This document shows, piece by piece, positions 29,706 through 39,942 of a stretch of 64,000 bases of DNA. The stretch comes from an uncultured Bacteroidota bacterium (lineage in GTDB: Bacteria; Bacteroidota; Bacteroidia; Bacteroidales; VadinHA17). Location of the stretch: the NCBI GenBank assembly GCA_903844815.1, contig CAIMVD010000270.1:1-64000 (forward strand), written 5' to 3'. The notes under the pieces were generated by a model that was not told the origin of the DNA, searched no databases, and saw nothing but the letters and a program-made list of their open reading frames with translations. Each line of letters opens with the position of its first letter. Position 1 is the first letter of the stretch. A program made the translations under genes and the position numbers.

Positions 29706-30780
29706 CTGACTTATCTTTGGAATTAACAAAATTAATTGCACTTATAAACCCTTCAGCCATTTGCTCCGGTTGCCTGTTTTCATTATAAAATCCGGCTGCT
29801 TTTTCACCCATTATTCTGTATTCATCCAGATGGCTGTTCATTTCACTTAATATTATCACTAATTCAGAATGGCTATTATACAAAACACCTGTTTCTCCAT
29901 TAACAATATTAAATATTTCGCCTCCTGTTATGGAGTTGCAGCTTGTAATAAACGGAACACCATATCCCATGCTTTTCAAAACGGAAAGACCTGCCTGGTC
30001 AGGCGATATCGTAGCAATGGCCGAGTGGAAATATATTTCAAGTTCAGAGTCATCATATATTGCACCACACAGCCTTATTTTTTCTTCGAGATTATTATCG
30101 ACAATCCATGACTGAATATTTTGAAATTCCTGACCATCACCAATTATAAAAAGGTTGGGAATATTAATATTGATGGCAATCGCTGATTTATATGCAAATA
30201 ATAACTCATAAATTCCTTTTTCACGATAAAGAGTTCCGATAAAAAGGATTGATTCCAATTTCTTTTTTGTGGTAATTGTTCTTTTAATACTCACAGTGTT
30301 GTTTGCAACAAAGAGACCTTCCCGGCGAAAACCATGATCAACATATTTGTTTATCGGATAGGAACTATAGAAAATCTGAGCATCTGCCCCTTTCATAAAA
30401 TAAAACCTTAAAAAGTCCCATTTAGTGTTCTGATCCAATCTGTTTTTGTATGAAGCCGATACCCCAATGCCCCAATAAATAAGTTTAAAATTCCTCCTTT
30501 TTCTCCCAAGCATCATGAGTGAGAGAAAATGAATGTCGCCCATTGCGATAACTACATCGAATTGACTACATGTATTGAAAAGATTATCAACAAAATAAAT
30601 AGGCCCGACTTTTCGACACCCAAGCGACATCTTCTTGAAAGAATAGGTTTCCTGCAATGGCTTACCCCAAAAGTAGATTACAGTAAGGTCAATCAGGTTG
30701 TTTTTCCCAATCAGATCATAAACCGGGATGTTATAGTGCGCAATATAATTTTGAATAAGCAGGACTTTGATTATTTTCAT
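29698..30780 (-). CDS. Glycosyltransferase family 4
   Basis: LFIGTLYREKGIYELLFAYKSA...LFIIGDGQEFQNIQSWI...ATISPDQAGLSVLKSMGYGVPFITSCNSITGGEIF. Confidence 0.87.
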   Translation of the reverse strand: MKIIKVLLIQNYIAHYNIPVYDLIGKNNLIDLTVIYFWGKPLQETYSFKKMSLGCRKVGPIYFVDNLFNTCSQFDVVIAMGDIHFLSLMMLGRKRRNFKLIYWGIGVSASYKNRLDQNTKWDFLRFYFMKGADAQIFYSSYPINKYVDHGFRREGLFVANNTVSIKRTITTKKKLESILFIGTLYREKGIYELLFAYKSAIAININIPNLFIIGDGQEFQNIQSWIVDNNLEEKIRLCGAIYDDSELEIYFHSAIATISPDQAGLSVLKSMGYGVPFITSCNSITGGEIFNIVNGETGVLYNSHSELVIILSEMNSHLDEYRIMGEKAAGFYNENRQPEQMAEGFISAINFVNSKDKSDE

Positions 30781-30797
30781 CTTTGTTGAAAAAGTAA

Positions 30798-31970
30798 CTA
30801 CCTGATTGTATAAAGTTTCCCAAGAACCAATCCGGTTAAAGGGGTTATGAAAGCATAATTTAGAAATGTCCCGTCAAGAAATGTAAGGAAGATCAATACA
30901 ATTCCTGAAACAGCCCAGACTGCATTTTCATAATTATCCGTCAGGATATAACTTCGTATGTGACGATAAATATAATAGAAATATGAAATAATAAATAAGA
31001 GTAACAGGAATATTCCCAGCATATATGACAATTCTATAAATGGAAAATCCATAAATAGTCCAGCGCCTTTATCCTGCAAGGTTCTTTTGCTTACAAAACC
31101 TCTGGGAAAAAGATATGATTTTATATCCGCAAAATAGCTTTTTATTACCTTGCTACGATATTGGTCACTTTCCTGAAATTTCCCAGTTATGAACTGTTCC
31201 GTTCTCGTAAATACTCTATAGTACAGTAATGGGGCCCTATCCTCAATATATTTTTCTATTTTTCCAAAACTTGCTATGACAACAAAAAGAAATAACGCAA
31301 TAACAAGAAAAGCCTTAAGTGACATTTTAATTTTTCTCTGGAAACGGAAAATCAATGATATAACCAACGTAATAACAAATATTAGTATCTGCCTTCTTAA
31401 ACCTGATGTTAACGAAAGAAATATACTGAGGATAAGTGAAATGTAAATAAATTTCTTGTTGCGACTAAGTATTGAAATCGAAATCAGAAGTGATAAAGAT
31501 ACCATATTACCATAAATGGCTATTGAGGCCTGTGAATAGGCTGAATTCGATAAGACGAAAAAACTATTTGCTGTCAGAATGCACCATCCAATAACCGAGC
31601 CTAATGATATTAGTAAAATATCAGTTAGTGCAGTTTCATTTTTGCCCTTGAATATCGCAAATGACAAGATCATGTATAAATAACCTCTTGCTGTTGATAC
31701 TATTGAACCTGTTTTAAAAGTATGTAGTAATAAACTTATGGCCAGAAGTATAAAGAAAAAAGGCAACAACCAAAGGATTGAGTTGTTAAATGACGTTAAA
31801 GCCAGTCTGCGTCGGAGTAAGAGGAATATTGGTATAAACAATAATTCAGGCAGGGCCAGGGGAAGCCCCAGAAAATCCATTGTTATCACAGATGAGACAG
31901 GAGAAAAAACCAGCATTCCCAATAGAAAAAGAAGAAACCTGGTATTGAATTCTTTCAGATTAAAATACAC
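30798..31970 (-). CDS. Polytopic membrane protein, Wzy/O-antigen polymerase candidate
   Basis: 390 aa, about 10 TM segments, located among glycosyltransferases and Wzx. Confidence 0.65.
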   Translation of the reverse strand: MYFNLKEFNTRFLLFLLGMLVFSPVSSVITMDFLGLPLALPELLFIPIFLLLRRRLALTSFNNSILWLLPFFFILLAISLLLHTFKTGSIVSTARGYLYMILSFAIFKGKNETALTDILLISLGSVIGWCILTANSFFVLSNSAYSQASIAIYGNMVSLSLLISISILSRNKKFIYISLILSIFLSLTSGLRRQILIFVITLVISLIFRFQRKIKMSLKAFLVIALFLFVVIASFGKIEKYIEDRAPLLYYRVFTRTEQFITGKFQESDQYRSKVIKSYFADIKSYLFPRGFVSKRTLQDKGAGLFMDFPFIELSYMLGIFLLLLFIISYFYYIYRHIRSYILTDNYENAVWAVSGIVLIFLTFLDGTFLNYAFITPLTGLVLGKLYTIR

Positions 31971-31988
31971 TTGATAATTGTTATAGTA

Positions 31989-33149
31989 TTAATTGAAAAC
32001 AGCTTCCTGAAATCTGGATATTGAATTATTGATTAAATAAGCATTGCCATCTATTCCATAAGGTGGCATCAGAATATGCTTATCAAGAATACCTGCAAGA
32101 AACACTGAATCATCAAAATGATACCGGAATCCTAAATCATATCTTCTTATCAATACTCCAATTAAACCCTCTGAAGGACCTATAACTGGAACATTAAACT
32201 GAGCAGAATACCCGAGTAAACCACTGCTTCTTGAGTTGATATTATATGGCATAACAATGTAATCTGAAACGGAACAAAGTGCCCCTAACAGTTCGTAGCT
32301 ACAGAATTTATCATAAATCACTACCTTAACTTCCGTCGAGAATGAAGCCAGTATACTATAAAAATCATTTCTGATATCATCATTTACTTTTCCTGCAAAA
32401 ATAAAACAGGCATTTTCAAGTGAATTACTCTTTAGCAGTTTTATAGCCTTCAGCAGTTCAAGAGTACCTTTACGGGCCGATAAGCCTCCGAAATGAAGAA
32501 AGATCTTTTTGTTTTCAACTATATTGTGAGTCTTTCTTAAATCCTCATGGGCGGCAATCCGAAGCGGAATAATAGGTTCCGGCAAACTCCTGAAGATGCC
32601 GGTTCTATATTTCCTGTTCAATAATCTGGAACTTGGCGCATCATTAAGCAAAAAAATTCTATCGAAAACCCTGAAACCTGTGAAGATTCTATACTTAAGA
32701 GCATCCTGAAACCTTTTAATTATACTATCAGTCCTGTAACTTCGGGTCATTATCGAATAAATGATCCCAGAGACTCTTACTTTATCAGTCAGAAAAACAG
32801 GGAGAAAGGGGAGAAAAACCATCAAAGAGATGAGAAAAATATGAGAAGCATGCTCTCTCTTAACATACATTTTCAATATTGAACATAATTCAAATGAAGT
32901 TCTGAATGAACCTGATTCAATCTTTAAAATCTGTACCCTGTCAATGAATACTACTTTAACATTTTTAAATTCCGGCCAAATGAAGTAATGCCTTACATAC
33001 TCAAAATCAGGATTTATTACAAAAATAAAAGTTTCTTCACTTTTTTCTCCTGCTCTGATATACAAATGATTAAGGTACTCCAAATGATGACCTGAAATTT
33101 CATGATCAAAAATAAGTGTCCTTTTTTCTGAGGATGGTTTCACTAGCAC
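31989..33149 (-). CDS. Glycosyltransferase (GT4-like)
   Basis: FDHEISGHHLEYLNHLY...FLHFGGLSARKGTLELLKAIKLL...DYIVMPYNINSRSSGLLGYSAQFNVPVIGP. Confidence 0.8.
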   Translation of the reverse strand: MLVKPSSEKRTLIFDHEISGHHLEYLNHLYIRAGEKSEETFIFVINPDFEYVRHYFIWPEFKNVKVVFIDRVQILKIESGSFRTSFELCSILKMYVKREHASHIFLISLMVFLPFLPVFLTDKVRVSGIIYSIMTRSYRTDSIIKRFQDALKYRIFTGFRVFDRIFLLNDAPSSRLLNRKYRTGIFRSLPEPIIPLRIAAHEDLRKTHNIVENKKIFLHFGGLSARKGTLELLKAIKLLKSNSLENACFIFAGKVNDDIRNDFYSILASFSTEVKVVIYDKFCSYELLGALCSVSDYIVMPYNINSRSSGLLGYSAQFNVPVIGPSEGLIGVLIRRYDLGFRYHFDDSVFLAGILDKHILMPPYGIDGNAYLINNSISRFQEAVFN

Positions 33150-33156
33150 TTAAACA

Positions 33157-34602
33157 TCATTTCATTTGCCCCGTTATCCTTTTTGGCTGTATCTTTGATA
33201 AGCTTAACCGTGACCTTTGACAGATATCGGCTAAACCTGTCCTTAAAAGATTAAAAAAGGAGGTGTTAAATTCCTGACAAACAAGCGTTGGCCATTTCCA
33301 GTAATTATACACAAGTTGAACAGATCCCTGTGATATAATTATTGACCACAAACCAAGACTTGTATACTTTATCAAAACCAGAGAAATCAGGACAATGAAG
33401 AAACCAGAAACAAGGTATTGCTTCATATAAGGGATTTCATTTTTTGTAACCAGAATAGCAGTAAAGTTTGTAAAGTTTACTTCTAAAAGATAAATCAGAC
33501 TTATTGGCCAAAGATACTTATTTTCAAGAAGATAAGTAGAAACATTTATCAAGGATAGTATTCTGTTTCCAAAGATATTTAAAACCAATATTCCACTAAT
33601 AAAAGTCAGCAGGGATATCGAATGCGCTATCCCGAATTTTCGCATCAGATTCCCCGTATCGTTCATAATTCTCATCTGATTAAATTCAGGCATATAGGCA
33701 TTAAAGAAAATCTGCGAGAATCCTGCTATAAATGTCAAACCGCTTAAAGATAATCCATAACTGGCAAGTGTGTTTAAATCAGTAAAACTAGTAACAAAGA
33801 ACAGAGCACTCTTGCTGATACAAAACGACCCAATAGCAACCAGGCCAACCTTATAGGTATTAGGCCATAAAATAGCCATTATTTCTTTTAGAGTACTATA
33901 TTTTGGTAAGGCATTTCGAAGTTCAGTCTTGAGATTTTTGTCATAAAAAAACAAAACTGAAAGAATAATTGTCAGTATGATTGTCGCTGAATTTCCAACT
34001 ATAAGAGCAATAAGTCCATACTTGAGATAAACTCCTATCCCCACAATAAGTATATAAGTGAAATTAGTTATAATCGTTATTATGTATGACTTACCAACCA
34101 ATCCCCTTCCTTGCAACAAAGGGTTATAAAACAGGAAAAACAGATTGATTACTGTCACAAGAACATAAAAAACCCAGATGATCATATATTTCCTGTGATC
34201 AGGAATATCACCAATTATGGAATTTATATAAATTGTACCTGCTATTAGCAGAATTACGAGCGCAATTGACGATATAATAAGATAAATTCTTTTAACTCCT
34301 CTTATAATAGATTTTAAGAGCCCATAATCTACTTTTCCCAAAGTACCTGATGAGAAGCCATTGCTTTTAAGTTCAGTAACACCGCTGAAAATATATGACA
34401 CACTTCGCATAATGGTAGGTGAAAAACCAAAATCAAGCAACAAAACAAAGGCCGAAATTGCACTGAATATATACCAGATACCGAGCTCATTCGACGGTAC
34501 CCAGATCAGGATCATTGGCAAAACAAGAACCCCGGAAGCTATTTTCAAAATCTGTGAAGAGTAACTTAAAAGGATATCTATTTTGCTTATTGTGATTTTC
34601 AT
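33157..34602 (-). CDS. Oligosaccharide flippase (Wzx-like)
   Basis: 481 aa polytopic; LLSYSSQILKIASGVLVLPMILIWVPSNELGIWYIFSAISAFVLLLDFGFSPTIMR. Confidence 0.87.
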   Translation of the reverse strand: MKITISKIDILLSYSSQILKIASGVLVLPMILIWVPSNELGIWYIFSAISAFVLLLDFGFSPTIMRSVSYIFSGVTELKSNGFSSGTLGKVDYGLLKSIIRGVKRIYLIISSIALVILLIAGTIYINSIIGDIPDHRKYMIIWVFYVLVTVINLFFLFYNPLLQGRGLVGKSYIITIITNFTYILIVGIGVYLKYGLIALIVGNSATIILTIILSVLFFYDKNLKTELRNALPKYSTLKEIMAILWPNTYKVGLVAIGSFCISKSALFFVTSFTDLNTLASYGLSLSGLTFIAGFSQIFFNAYMPEFNQMRIMNDTGNLMRKFGIAHSISLLTFISGILVLNIFGNRILSLINVSTYLLENKYLWPISLIYLLEVNFTNFTAILVTKNEIPYMKQYLVSGFFIVLISLVLIKYTSLGLWSIIISQGSVQLVYNYWKWPTLVCQEFNTSFFNLLRTGLADICQRSRLSLSKIQPKRITGQMK

Positions 34603-34661
34603 GAATTAGTATAAATAGCCAAAAACTTCCTTTACCAGTAATATAATAGTGTCAGACAGAT

Positions 34662-35612
34662 TCATTTAATGAAAACATCAAAAATCCAGGTCGAGACATG
34701 ATATCCCGATAATAAACCATTTTCATAATCTTTAAATGGCAACGTTAGCCATTCCTTGTTAACGAGCGGTTTATCCCTGTCAATAATCAGAAAATTATTA
34801 TTAAAGAATTCATACTCCCTAACCTTCTCATTTGTGGTTATAACCTTTGCCCCTGCTCCCATCGCCTCAAATATTCTCGTTGACAAACCCTTTTGTAATG
34901 GCTTCGGGATATCAAGAACTGCTGACGAACTCTTAACAATTCTTATCATCTCCTTATAATTCATTTTTCTAAACCGGAATAACTTCAATTTCTTCAGTGG
35001 AATCCCTTTCTTTAAAAAGGTTATAACACTAATATAAAAATGCAGGTATAACTTTATTCCGGGATTTTGTAACATGATTTCCTCTATGACTTTTAAACGG
35101 TCGGTATGGAAAATCCCAATGAAAAAAAGGTCATATTTTTTGGGTTTTTCCCCTAACGGCTCATCATCCGGGATGAAAAAAAATGGCCGGAAAACCAATC
35201 CGTATTTTTTGCTGTCATGTATATTGTAACTCAGGATCCGGTTAAAATATTGAAATGTATCCAACAAAGCAGGAAAAAGCCCGACATCGTCCCACAGATA
35301 CTGAATAAAAATTGAACCCGGATTGTTATGCCTCAGAAATCCGATAAACTCTTCAGGAATAAGATCAGCCCTTATGATCAGGACATAATCATATGGTCCT
35401 TTTATTCTTTCGTGTAGAACCTTGAAATATCGCTCTTTTAATTTATCATAAATCCTTGTGCTGCAAACTGCGGCAAACTTACTTATTGCACCAACAGGCT
35501 GACTGTAAAACAGATCTACTTTAGCCCTTTGAGATTCAATCCCTGACTTAATTATATCAGGATAACTGAAATATGGAGGCGAAATGAATAGTATTTTTTT
35601 ATCCTTCAGCAT
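34662..35612 (-). CDS. CgeB/DUF3880-like glycosyltransferase
   Basis: ILFISPPYFSYPDIIKSGIESQRAKVDLFY...KGLSTRIFEAMGAGAKVITTNEKVREYEFF. Confidence 0.72.
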   Translation of the reverse strand: MLKDKKILFISPPYFSYPDIIKSGIESQRAKVDLFYSQPVGAISKFAAVCSTRIYDKLKERYFKVLHERIKGPYDYVLIIRADLIPEEFIGFLRHNNPGSIFIQYLWDDVGLFPALLDTFQYFNRILSYNIHDSKKYGLVFRPFFFIPDDEPLGEKPKKYDLFFIGIFHTDRLKVIEEIMLQNPGIKLYLHFYISVITFLKKGIPLKKLKLFRFRKMNYKEMIRIVKSSSAVLDIPKPLQKGLSTRIFEAMGAGAKVITTNEKVREYEFFNNNFLIIDRDKPLVNKEWLTLPFKDYENGLLSGYHVSTWIFDVFIK

Positions 35613-35631
35613 TAAATCAGTGCTGGCAGGT

Positions 35632-36438
35632 TTAAAACATATGAAAAATCCTTAAAATTAACGAAGGCATCATCTTTACAAAACCTACAAAAAAAGACAA
35701 GATGTAAGAATTGAAGGGCGCATTCATTTCATTAAGTATGCCGAACCTGATTTTTATAAAGTTCCAACCGTATTTGATACCTGATCTCCTGTCATAAAAG
35801 TTCTCATCTATCCGGAATTTAAACAGATATTCCGGAATATTTGCGAACTTAATTCCTGCCTTAAGCGCCCTGCCCCACAACACATTGTCTTCCATAAGGA
35901 TAGTGTCAGTTGGATAAAGCCCTGCCTTCTCTATGAGGCTTTTCCTGTACATCACAGTCGGATGGGCAAAGGGCGTCCTTGTAAAATATCGCCTTCTTAA
36001 CTCCTCGTGCCTTACTGGCATCTTCCTGAAATGCAAATGGTTACCAGTCGTATCAATCTCTTCGTACCAGCTGCCCAGACAACCAATTCCGGGATTATCT
36101 TTCATGAACCGGCATTGACGTTCAAACCTCTCCGACCCCGATATATCATCGGCATCCATCCTCGCTATCAGCTTATAATTCTGTTCACTGAGGACAATCC
36201 CGAGCAGATAGTTCAGCGCCCTTGCCAGACCGCCATTTTCCTCCAGCCTGAAAATCCTTATCCTGTCATCAGTCAGTGATGAAAGAAAAGTATCCACATC
36301 CTGTTTTAAAGGCCCGTCAAAAACAATATAGAAATGAAACGCCGTAAATGACTGACCGAGTATACTATTCACAGACTCCTTAACAAATTCAAGCCTGTCG
36401 TTAAGGTAAACCGACATTATCACGGCGAGATCTGTCAT
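35632..36438 (-). CDS. Glycosyltransferase family 2
   Basis: LAVIMSVYLNDRLEFVKESVNSILGQSFTAFHFYIVFDG...ARMDADDISGSERFERQ. Confidence 0.9.
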   Translation of the reverse strand: MTDLAVIMSVYLNDRLEFVKESVNSILGQSFTAFHFYIVFDGPLKQDVDTFLSSLTDDRIRIFRLEENGGLARALNYLLGIVLSEQNYKLIARMDADDISGSERFERQCRFMKDNPGIGCLGSWYEEIDTTGNHLHFRKMPVRHEELRRRYFTRTPFAHPTVMYRKSLIEKAGLYPTDTILMEDNVLWGRALKAGIKFANIPEYLFKFRIDENFYDRRSGIKYGWNFIKIRFGILNEMNAPFNSYILSFFVGFVKMMPSLILRIFHMF

Positions 36439-36458
36439 GGACTAAAAGGCGAAAGTTG

Positions 36459-36563
36459 AAAGGCGTACTTCGACAAGCTCAGCAGTCATGGCGAAAGGAG
36501 TACTTCGGCAAGCTCAGCAGTCATGGCGAAAGGCATGCTTCGACAGGCTCAGCAGCCAAGGTG
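36459..36563. repeat. Three tandem 35-bp repeat units
   Basis: aaaggcgtacttcgacaagctcagcagtcatggcg (36459-36493), aaaggagtacttcggcaagctcagcagtcatggcg (36494-36528), aaaggcatgcttcgacaggctcagcagccaaggtg (36529-36563). Confidence 0.95.
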
Positions 36564-36578
36564 AAAAAAAAAATAAAC

Positions 36579-37640
36579 TTAATTTGGTTTTTGGATGCAA
36601 ACGGATTTGTAAAGTTCGTAATAATTAAACCCCATATGCGTTTCAGTGTATTTAACTCTAAATGCTGAATAGGCTGCTTCGGACTTTCCTTTTCCCTCGA
36701 CAGATGCAATATCCAGTGCTGCTGATAAGGAGTTGCAGTCAAATGGATCAAAGAATGTAACTTCATCCGGGGTAAACAACTCCCTGAATGCAGCTATACC
36801 CGAACATACAACCGGAACTTTTTCCCTGATGGCTTCAAGAACCGTCAATCCAAATCCTTCTGACAGCGATGCCGATATAAAAAAATCAAAGTGTCTGAAA
36901 TAGTTTGCTGCCTCCTTCCTGAATCCTGCAAAAAAACAACGATTGGAAATATCAAGTTTTTCGGCCAGTTCTTTCAGATTATCGAGTTCATTCCCATTGC
37001 CAATCACAACACAGGCGGAATCTGACCGGGCGGCAACAAGTTCAAGTAACAGTCGGGTATTCTTAAGTCTTGAAAGTATTGCAGCTGTGCCAATGACTTT
37101 TAATCCTCTGTTCCTGAAATGATCAATTCTCATTCTTATATCATGATCAGACTCTTCAAAGCTTACTTTTTCAGGTATTCCGTTATGAATAACTTTAAGC
37201 TTTCCTGAAGGAAACGACTTTGAATAATAGTTCCTGACCGAATTTGAAACACAAACAAGCTTATCGGCTTGTTTCCAAAATAAAAGCCATATTTTGCCAA
37301 AAACTACAGAATACAGCCTGTTACGTGTAAGTAAAAATTCCTCGGAAACCAGGCTGTGAATTGTCGAAATATGGCGTCTTATCCTTTTGCGGAAAAGAAA
37401 GGCGATCATATCGGGCCGTATCCCATTCGTATGGATTAAATCATAATCTTCAAACCGGAACCTGGAAAGGCTGAACTTCAGCCAGTGGTAATCGAATTCT
37501 TCTTCGTCTTCTTTTGGCTTGCCAAGGCAGTAGAGTTCAACTCTCAGATTTTCTATTCCGGATAATGAAGCAACCAGCGATTTCATTACAATCGACGGTC
37601 CAAGTAATACCGGACGGGTAATAATAATCGCAACTCTCAT
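36579..37640 (-). CDS. Glycosyltransferase family 4
   Basis: VAIIITRPVLLGPSIVMKSLV...KLVCVSNSVRNYYSK...VIGTAAILSRLKNTRLLLE...FFISASLSEGFGLTVLEAI. Confidence 0.92.
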   Translation of the reverse strand: MRVAIIITRPVLLGPSIVMKSLVASLSGIENLRVELYCLGKPKEDEEEFDYHWLKFSLSRFRFEDYDLIHTNGIRPDMIAFLFRKRIRRHISTIHSLVSEEFLLTRNRLYSVVFGKIWLLFWKQADKLVCVSNSVRNYYSKSFPSGKLKVIHNGIPEKVSFEESDHDIRMRIDHFRNRGLKVIGTAAILSRLKNTRLLLELVAARSDSACVVIGNGNELDNLKELAEKLDISNRCFFAGFRKEAANYFRHFDFFISASLSEGFGLTVLEAIREKVPVVCSGIAAFRELFTPDEVTFFDPFDCNSLSAALDIASVEGKGKSEAAYSAFRVKYTETHMGFNYYELYKSVCIQKPN

Positions 37641-37676
37641 CCTCCACTAAACTAGTATTGGTTAAAAGGAATGATT

Positions 37677-38810
37677 CTATTTCAGATCTGAAACGTAATT
37701 CCTGTAAACGGATTCAATACCTGCCTGCAATCCTGTTGTTTCAGTCCAACCGAGACTATTTATCTTACTTACATCCAGCTGTTTGCGAAATGTTCCATCG
37801 GGTTTTGATTCATCCCATTTCAGTATGCCGTCAAAACCGGTGATTCTCCTGATTGTTTCGGCCAATTCCTTTATAGTAAGATCCTTTCCTGTGCCAATGT
37901 TGATGTGGGTGTTCCTTATTTTGGGGCCCAGGGCACGGGGCTCAGAGCGAGGGGCAAGGAGCGCAGGGCACAGGGAAGAGAAATCAATGTTGTTCATTAC
38001 AAACAGGCAGGCGTCGGCAAGATCGTCAGCATAAAGGAATTCGCGGTAGGGTTTTCCTGTGCCCCAAAGGGTTATGATTGTGGAATTCGGATTGTGGATT
38101 TCGGATTGGCTAATGCCATACTTGCCTAATACTTTCAGAATTTCCTGTTCGGATGCTAATCCTGAAACACCTTCTACGGGACGTTTATCAAGATCGCTAC
38201 GCAAGGCCTGCCAGTCATTGTTCATAAGACATTTGCCAAGGTGCATCTTCCTGATCAGAGCGGGAAGAACGTGAGAGGTTTCGAGGTTGTAATTATCATT
38301 CGGCCCGAACAGATTGGTAGGCATCACCGAGACGAAATTCGTTCCGTATTGGATGTTGTATGATTCACACATTTTTATGCCGGCAATCTTGGCTATTGCA
38401 TAAGGCTCATTAGTGTATTCGAGTTCACCCGTAAGAAGATAGTCTTCTCTTATCGGTTGGGGGCAATCAGCAGGATAGATGCAGGAACTTCCCAGGAACA
38501 GGAGTTTTTTTACGCCGTGTATAAAACTCTGATGGATTATGTTATTCTGAATCATCAGATTTTCATAAATGAACTGTGCCCTGTAGGTATTATTCGAAAT
38601 TATTCCTCCAACCTTTGCTGCAGCCAGAAAAACATATTCCGGCTTTTTCCTTTCAAAAAAATCAGCGACAATTTTCTGATCTGTAAGATCATAGGGAGGA
38701 AAGGGAGAATAAATAAGGTTTGAGTAACCTCTGGCCGCTAATGCCCTTGTTATGGCACTTCCAACCATTCCGTTATGGCCCGCGACATATATCACTGAAG
38801 ATTTATCCAT
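37677..38810 (-). CDS. fcl: GDP-L-fucose synthase
   Basis: VIYVAGHNGMVGSAITRALAARGYSNLI...LFLGSSCIYPADCPQPIREDYLLTGELEYTNEPYAIAKIAGIKMCESYN...THINIGTGKDLTIKELAE. Confidence 0.95.
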   Translation of the reverse strand: MDKSSVIYVAGHNGMVGSAITRALAARGYSNLIYSPFPPYDLTDQKIVADFFERKKPEYVFLAAAKVGGIISNNTYRAQFIYENLMIQNNIIHQSFIHGVKKLLFLGSSCIYPADCPQPIREDYLLTGELEYTNEPYAIAKIAGIKMCESYNIQYGTNFVSVMPTNLFGPNDNYNLETSHVLPALIRKMHLGKCLMNNDWQALRSDLDKRPVEGVSGLASEQEILKVLGKYGISQSEIHNPNSTIITLWGTGKPYREFLYADDLADACLFVMNNIDFSSLCPALLAPRSEPRALGPKIRNTHINIGTGKDLTIKELAETIRRITGFDGILKWDESKPDGTFRKQLDVSKINSLGWTETTGLQAGIESVYRNYVSDLK

Positions 38811-38813
38811 TTT

Positions 38814-38855
38814 GAAGATTTCGGATTGCGGATTTTTGATTTCGGATTTGGGCGA
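38814..38855. repeat. gatttcggattgcggattt-type short intergenic repeat between fcl and gmd
   Basis: gaagatttcggattgcggatttttgatttcggatttggg; related words occur inside fcl at about 38082-38109. Confidence 0.8.
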
Positions 38856-38858
38856 TTT

Positions 38859-39917
38859 TCAGACTAATTCTGATCTTTTCTTTGCCTTTTCGAAATCCGA
38901 TTCGACCATCAGTCTGACCAGATCCCTGAAAGTTGTCTTTGGTTCCCATCCAAGCTTTTCTTTTGCTTTTGCGGGATCTCCGATCAGAAGATCTACTTCG
39001 GTAGGACGGAAATGACGTGAATCGATACCTATAACTTCTTTACCAGAGGACCTGAGTATCCCCTTTTCATTCAAACCTGATCCAATCCATACTATTTCCT
39101 CTCCAAGAACCATGAAAGCCTCTTCGACAAACTCACGTATTGAATGAGTCTCATTTGTTGCAAGAACATAATCGTCCGGTTCATCGGCCTGCAGTATTCT
39201 CCACATTCCCTCAACATATTCGGGGGCATATCCCCAGTCGCGCTTTGAGTCGAGGTTTCCCAGTAAAAGCTGGTCCTGCTGCCCAAGAACAATCTTTGAA
39301 GCAGCAACAGTAATTTTTCTTGTAACAAAGGTCTTCCCGCGTCTTTCACTTTCATGATTAAAGAGGATGCCATTGCTTGCGAAAACATTATACGCTTCCC
39401 TGTAGTTCACAACCACCCAGTAAGCATATAGTTTGGCAGCAGCATAAGGACTTCTGGGATAGAACGGAGTTTTCTCTGTCTGAGGAATTTCCTGAACCTT
39501 TCCATATAATTCAGACGTTGAAGCCTGATAAAATCTGGTCTTAACTCCTGCTTCCTTAATTGCGTCGAGGAAACGGAGCGTACCAACGCCATCCACTTCA
39601 GCAGTATACTCAGGTACCTCAAACGAAACCTGTACATGCGATTGTGCACCGAGGTTATAAATCTCGGTGGGCTTTATTTTCTCAACAAGACGGTTCAGAT
39701 TGCTCGAATCGGTAAGGTCACCATAATGAAGGAAGAATCTTTTGTTCAGATAGTCGGGATTATTGTAGATATGATCAATCCGGAAGGTATTGAACGAACT
39801 TGACCTCCTTATAATACCATGTACCTCATAACCCTTATCAAGCAATAGCTCAGTTAAATATGATCCATCCTGGCCGGTTATACCGGAGATCAGTGCGGTT
39901 TTTTTTGAATTTTCCAC
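38859..39917 (-). CDS. gmd: GDP-mannose 4,6-dehydratase
   Basis: [37 protein letters not shown]...[12 protein letters not shown]...[22 protein letters not shown]. Confidence 0.96.
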   Translation of the reverse strand: MENSKKTALISGITGQDGSYLTELLLDKGYEVHGIIRRSSSFNTFRIDHIYNNPDYLNKRFFLHYGDLTDSSNLNRLVEKIKPTEIYNLGAQSHVQVSFEVPEYTAEVDGVGTLRFLDAIKEAGVKTRFYQASTSELYGKVQEIPQTEKTPFYPRSPYAAAKLYAYWVVVNYREAYNVFASNGILFNHESERRGKTFVTRKITVAASKIVLGQQDQLLLGNLDSKRDWGYAPEYVEGMWRILQADEPDDYVLATNETHSIREFVEEAFMVLGEEIVWIGSGLNEKGILRSSGKEVIGIDSRHFRPTEVDLLIGDPAKAKEKLGWEPKTTFRDLVRLMVESDFEKAKKRSELV

Positions 39918-39942
39918 AACGGGGGCTTTTTAAATAGTTATA

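Noticed and set aside
36459-36563. CRISPR array
   Set aside because: Units are directly contiguous with no variable spacers and only three copies; no cas genes nearby
36456-36668. Plus-strand 70-aa ORF over the 35-bp tandem repeats
   Set aside because: Coding potential arises from the repeat itself and then runs antisense into the GT4 gene 36579-37640
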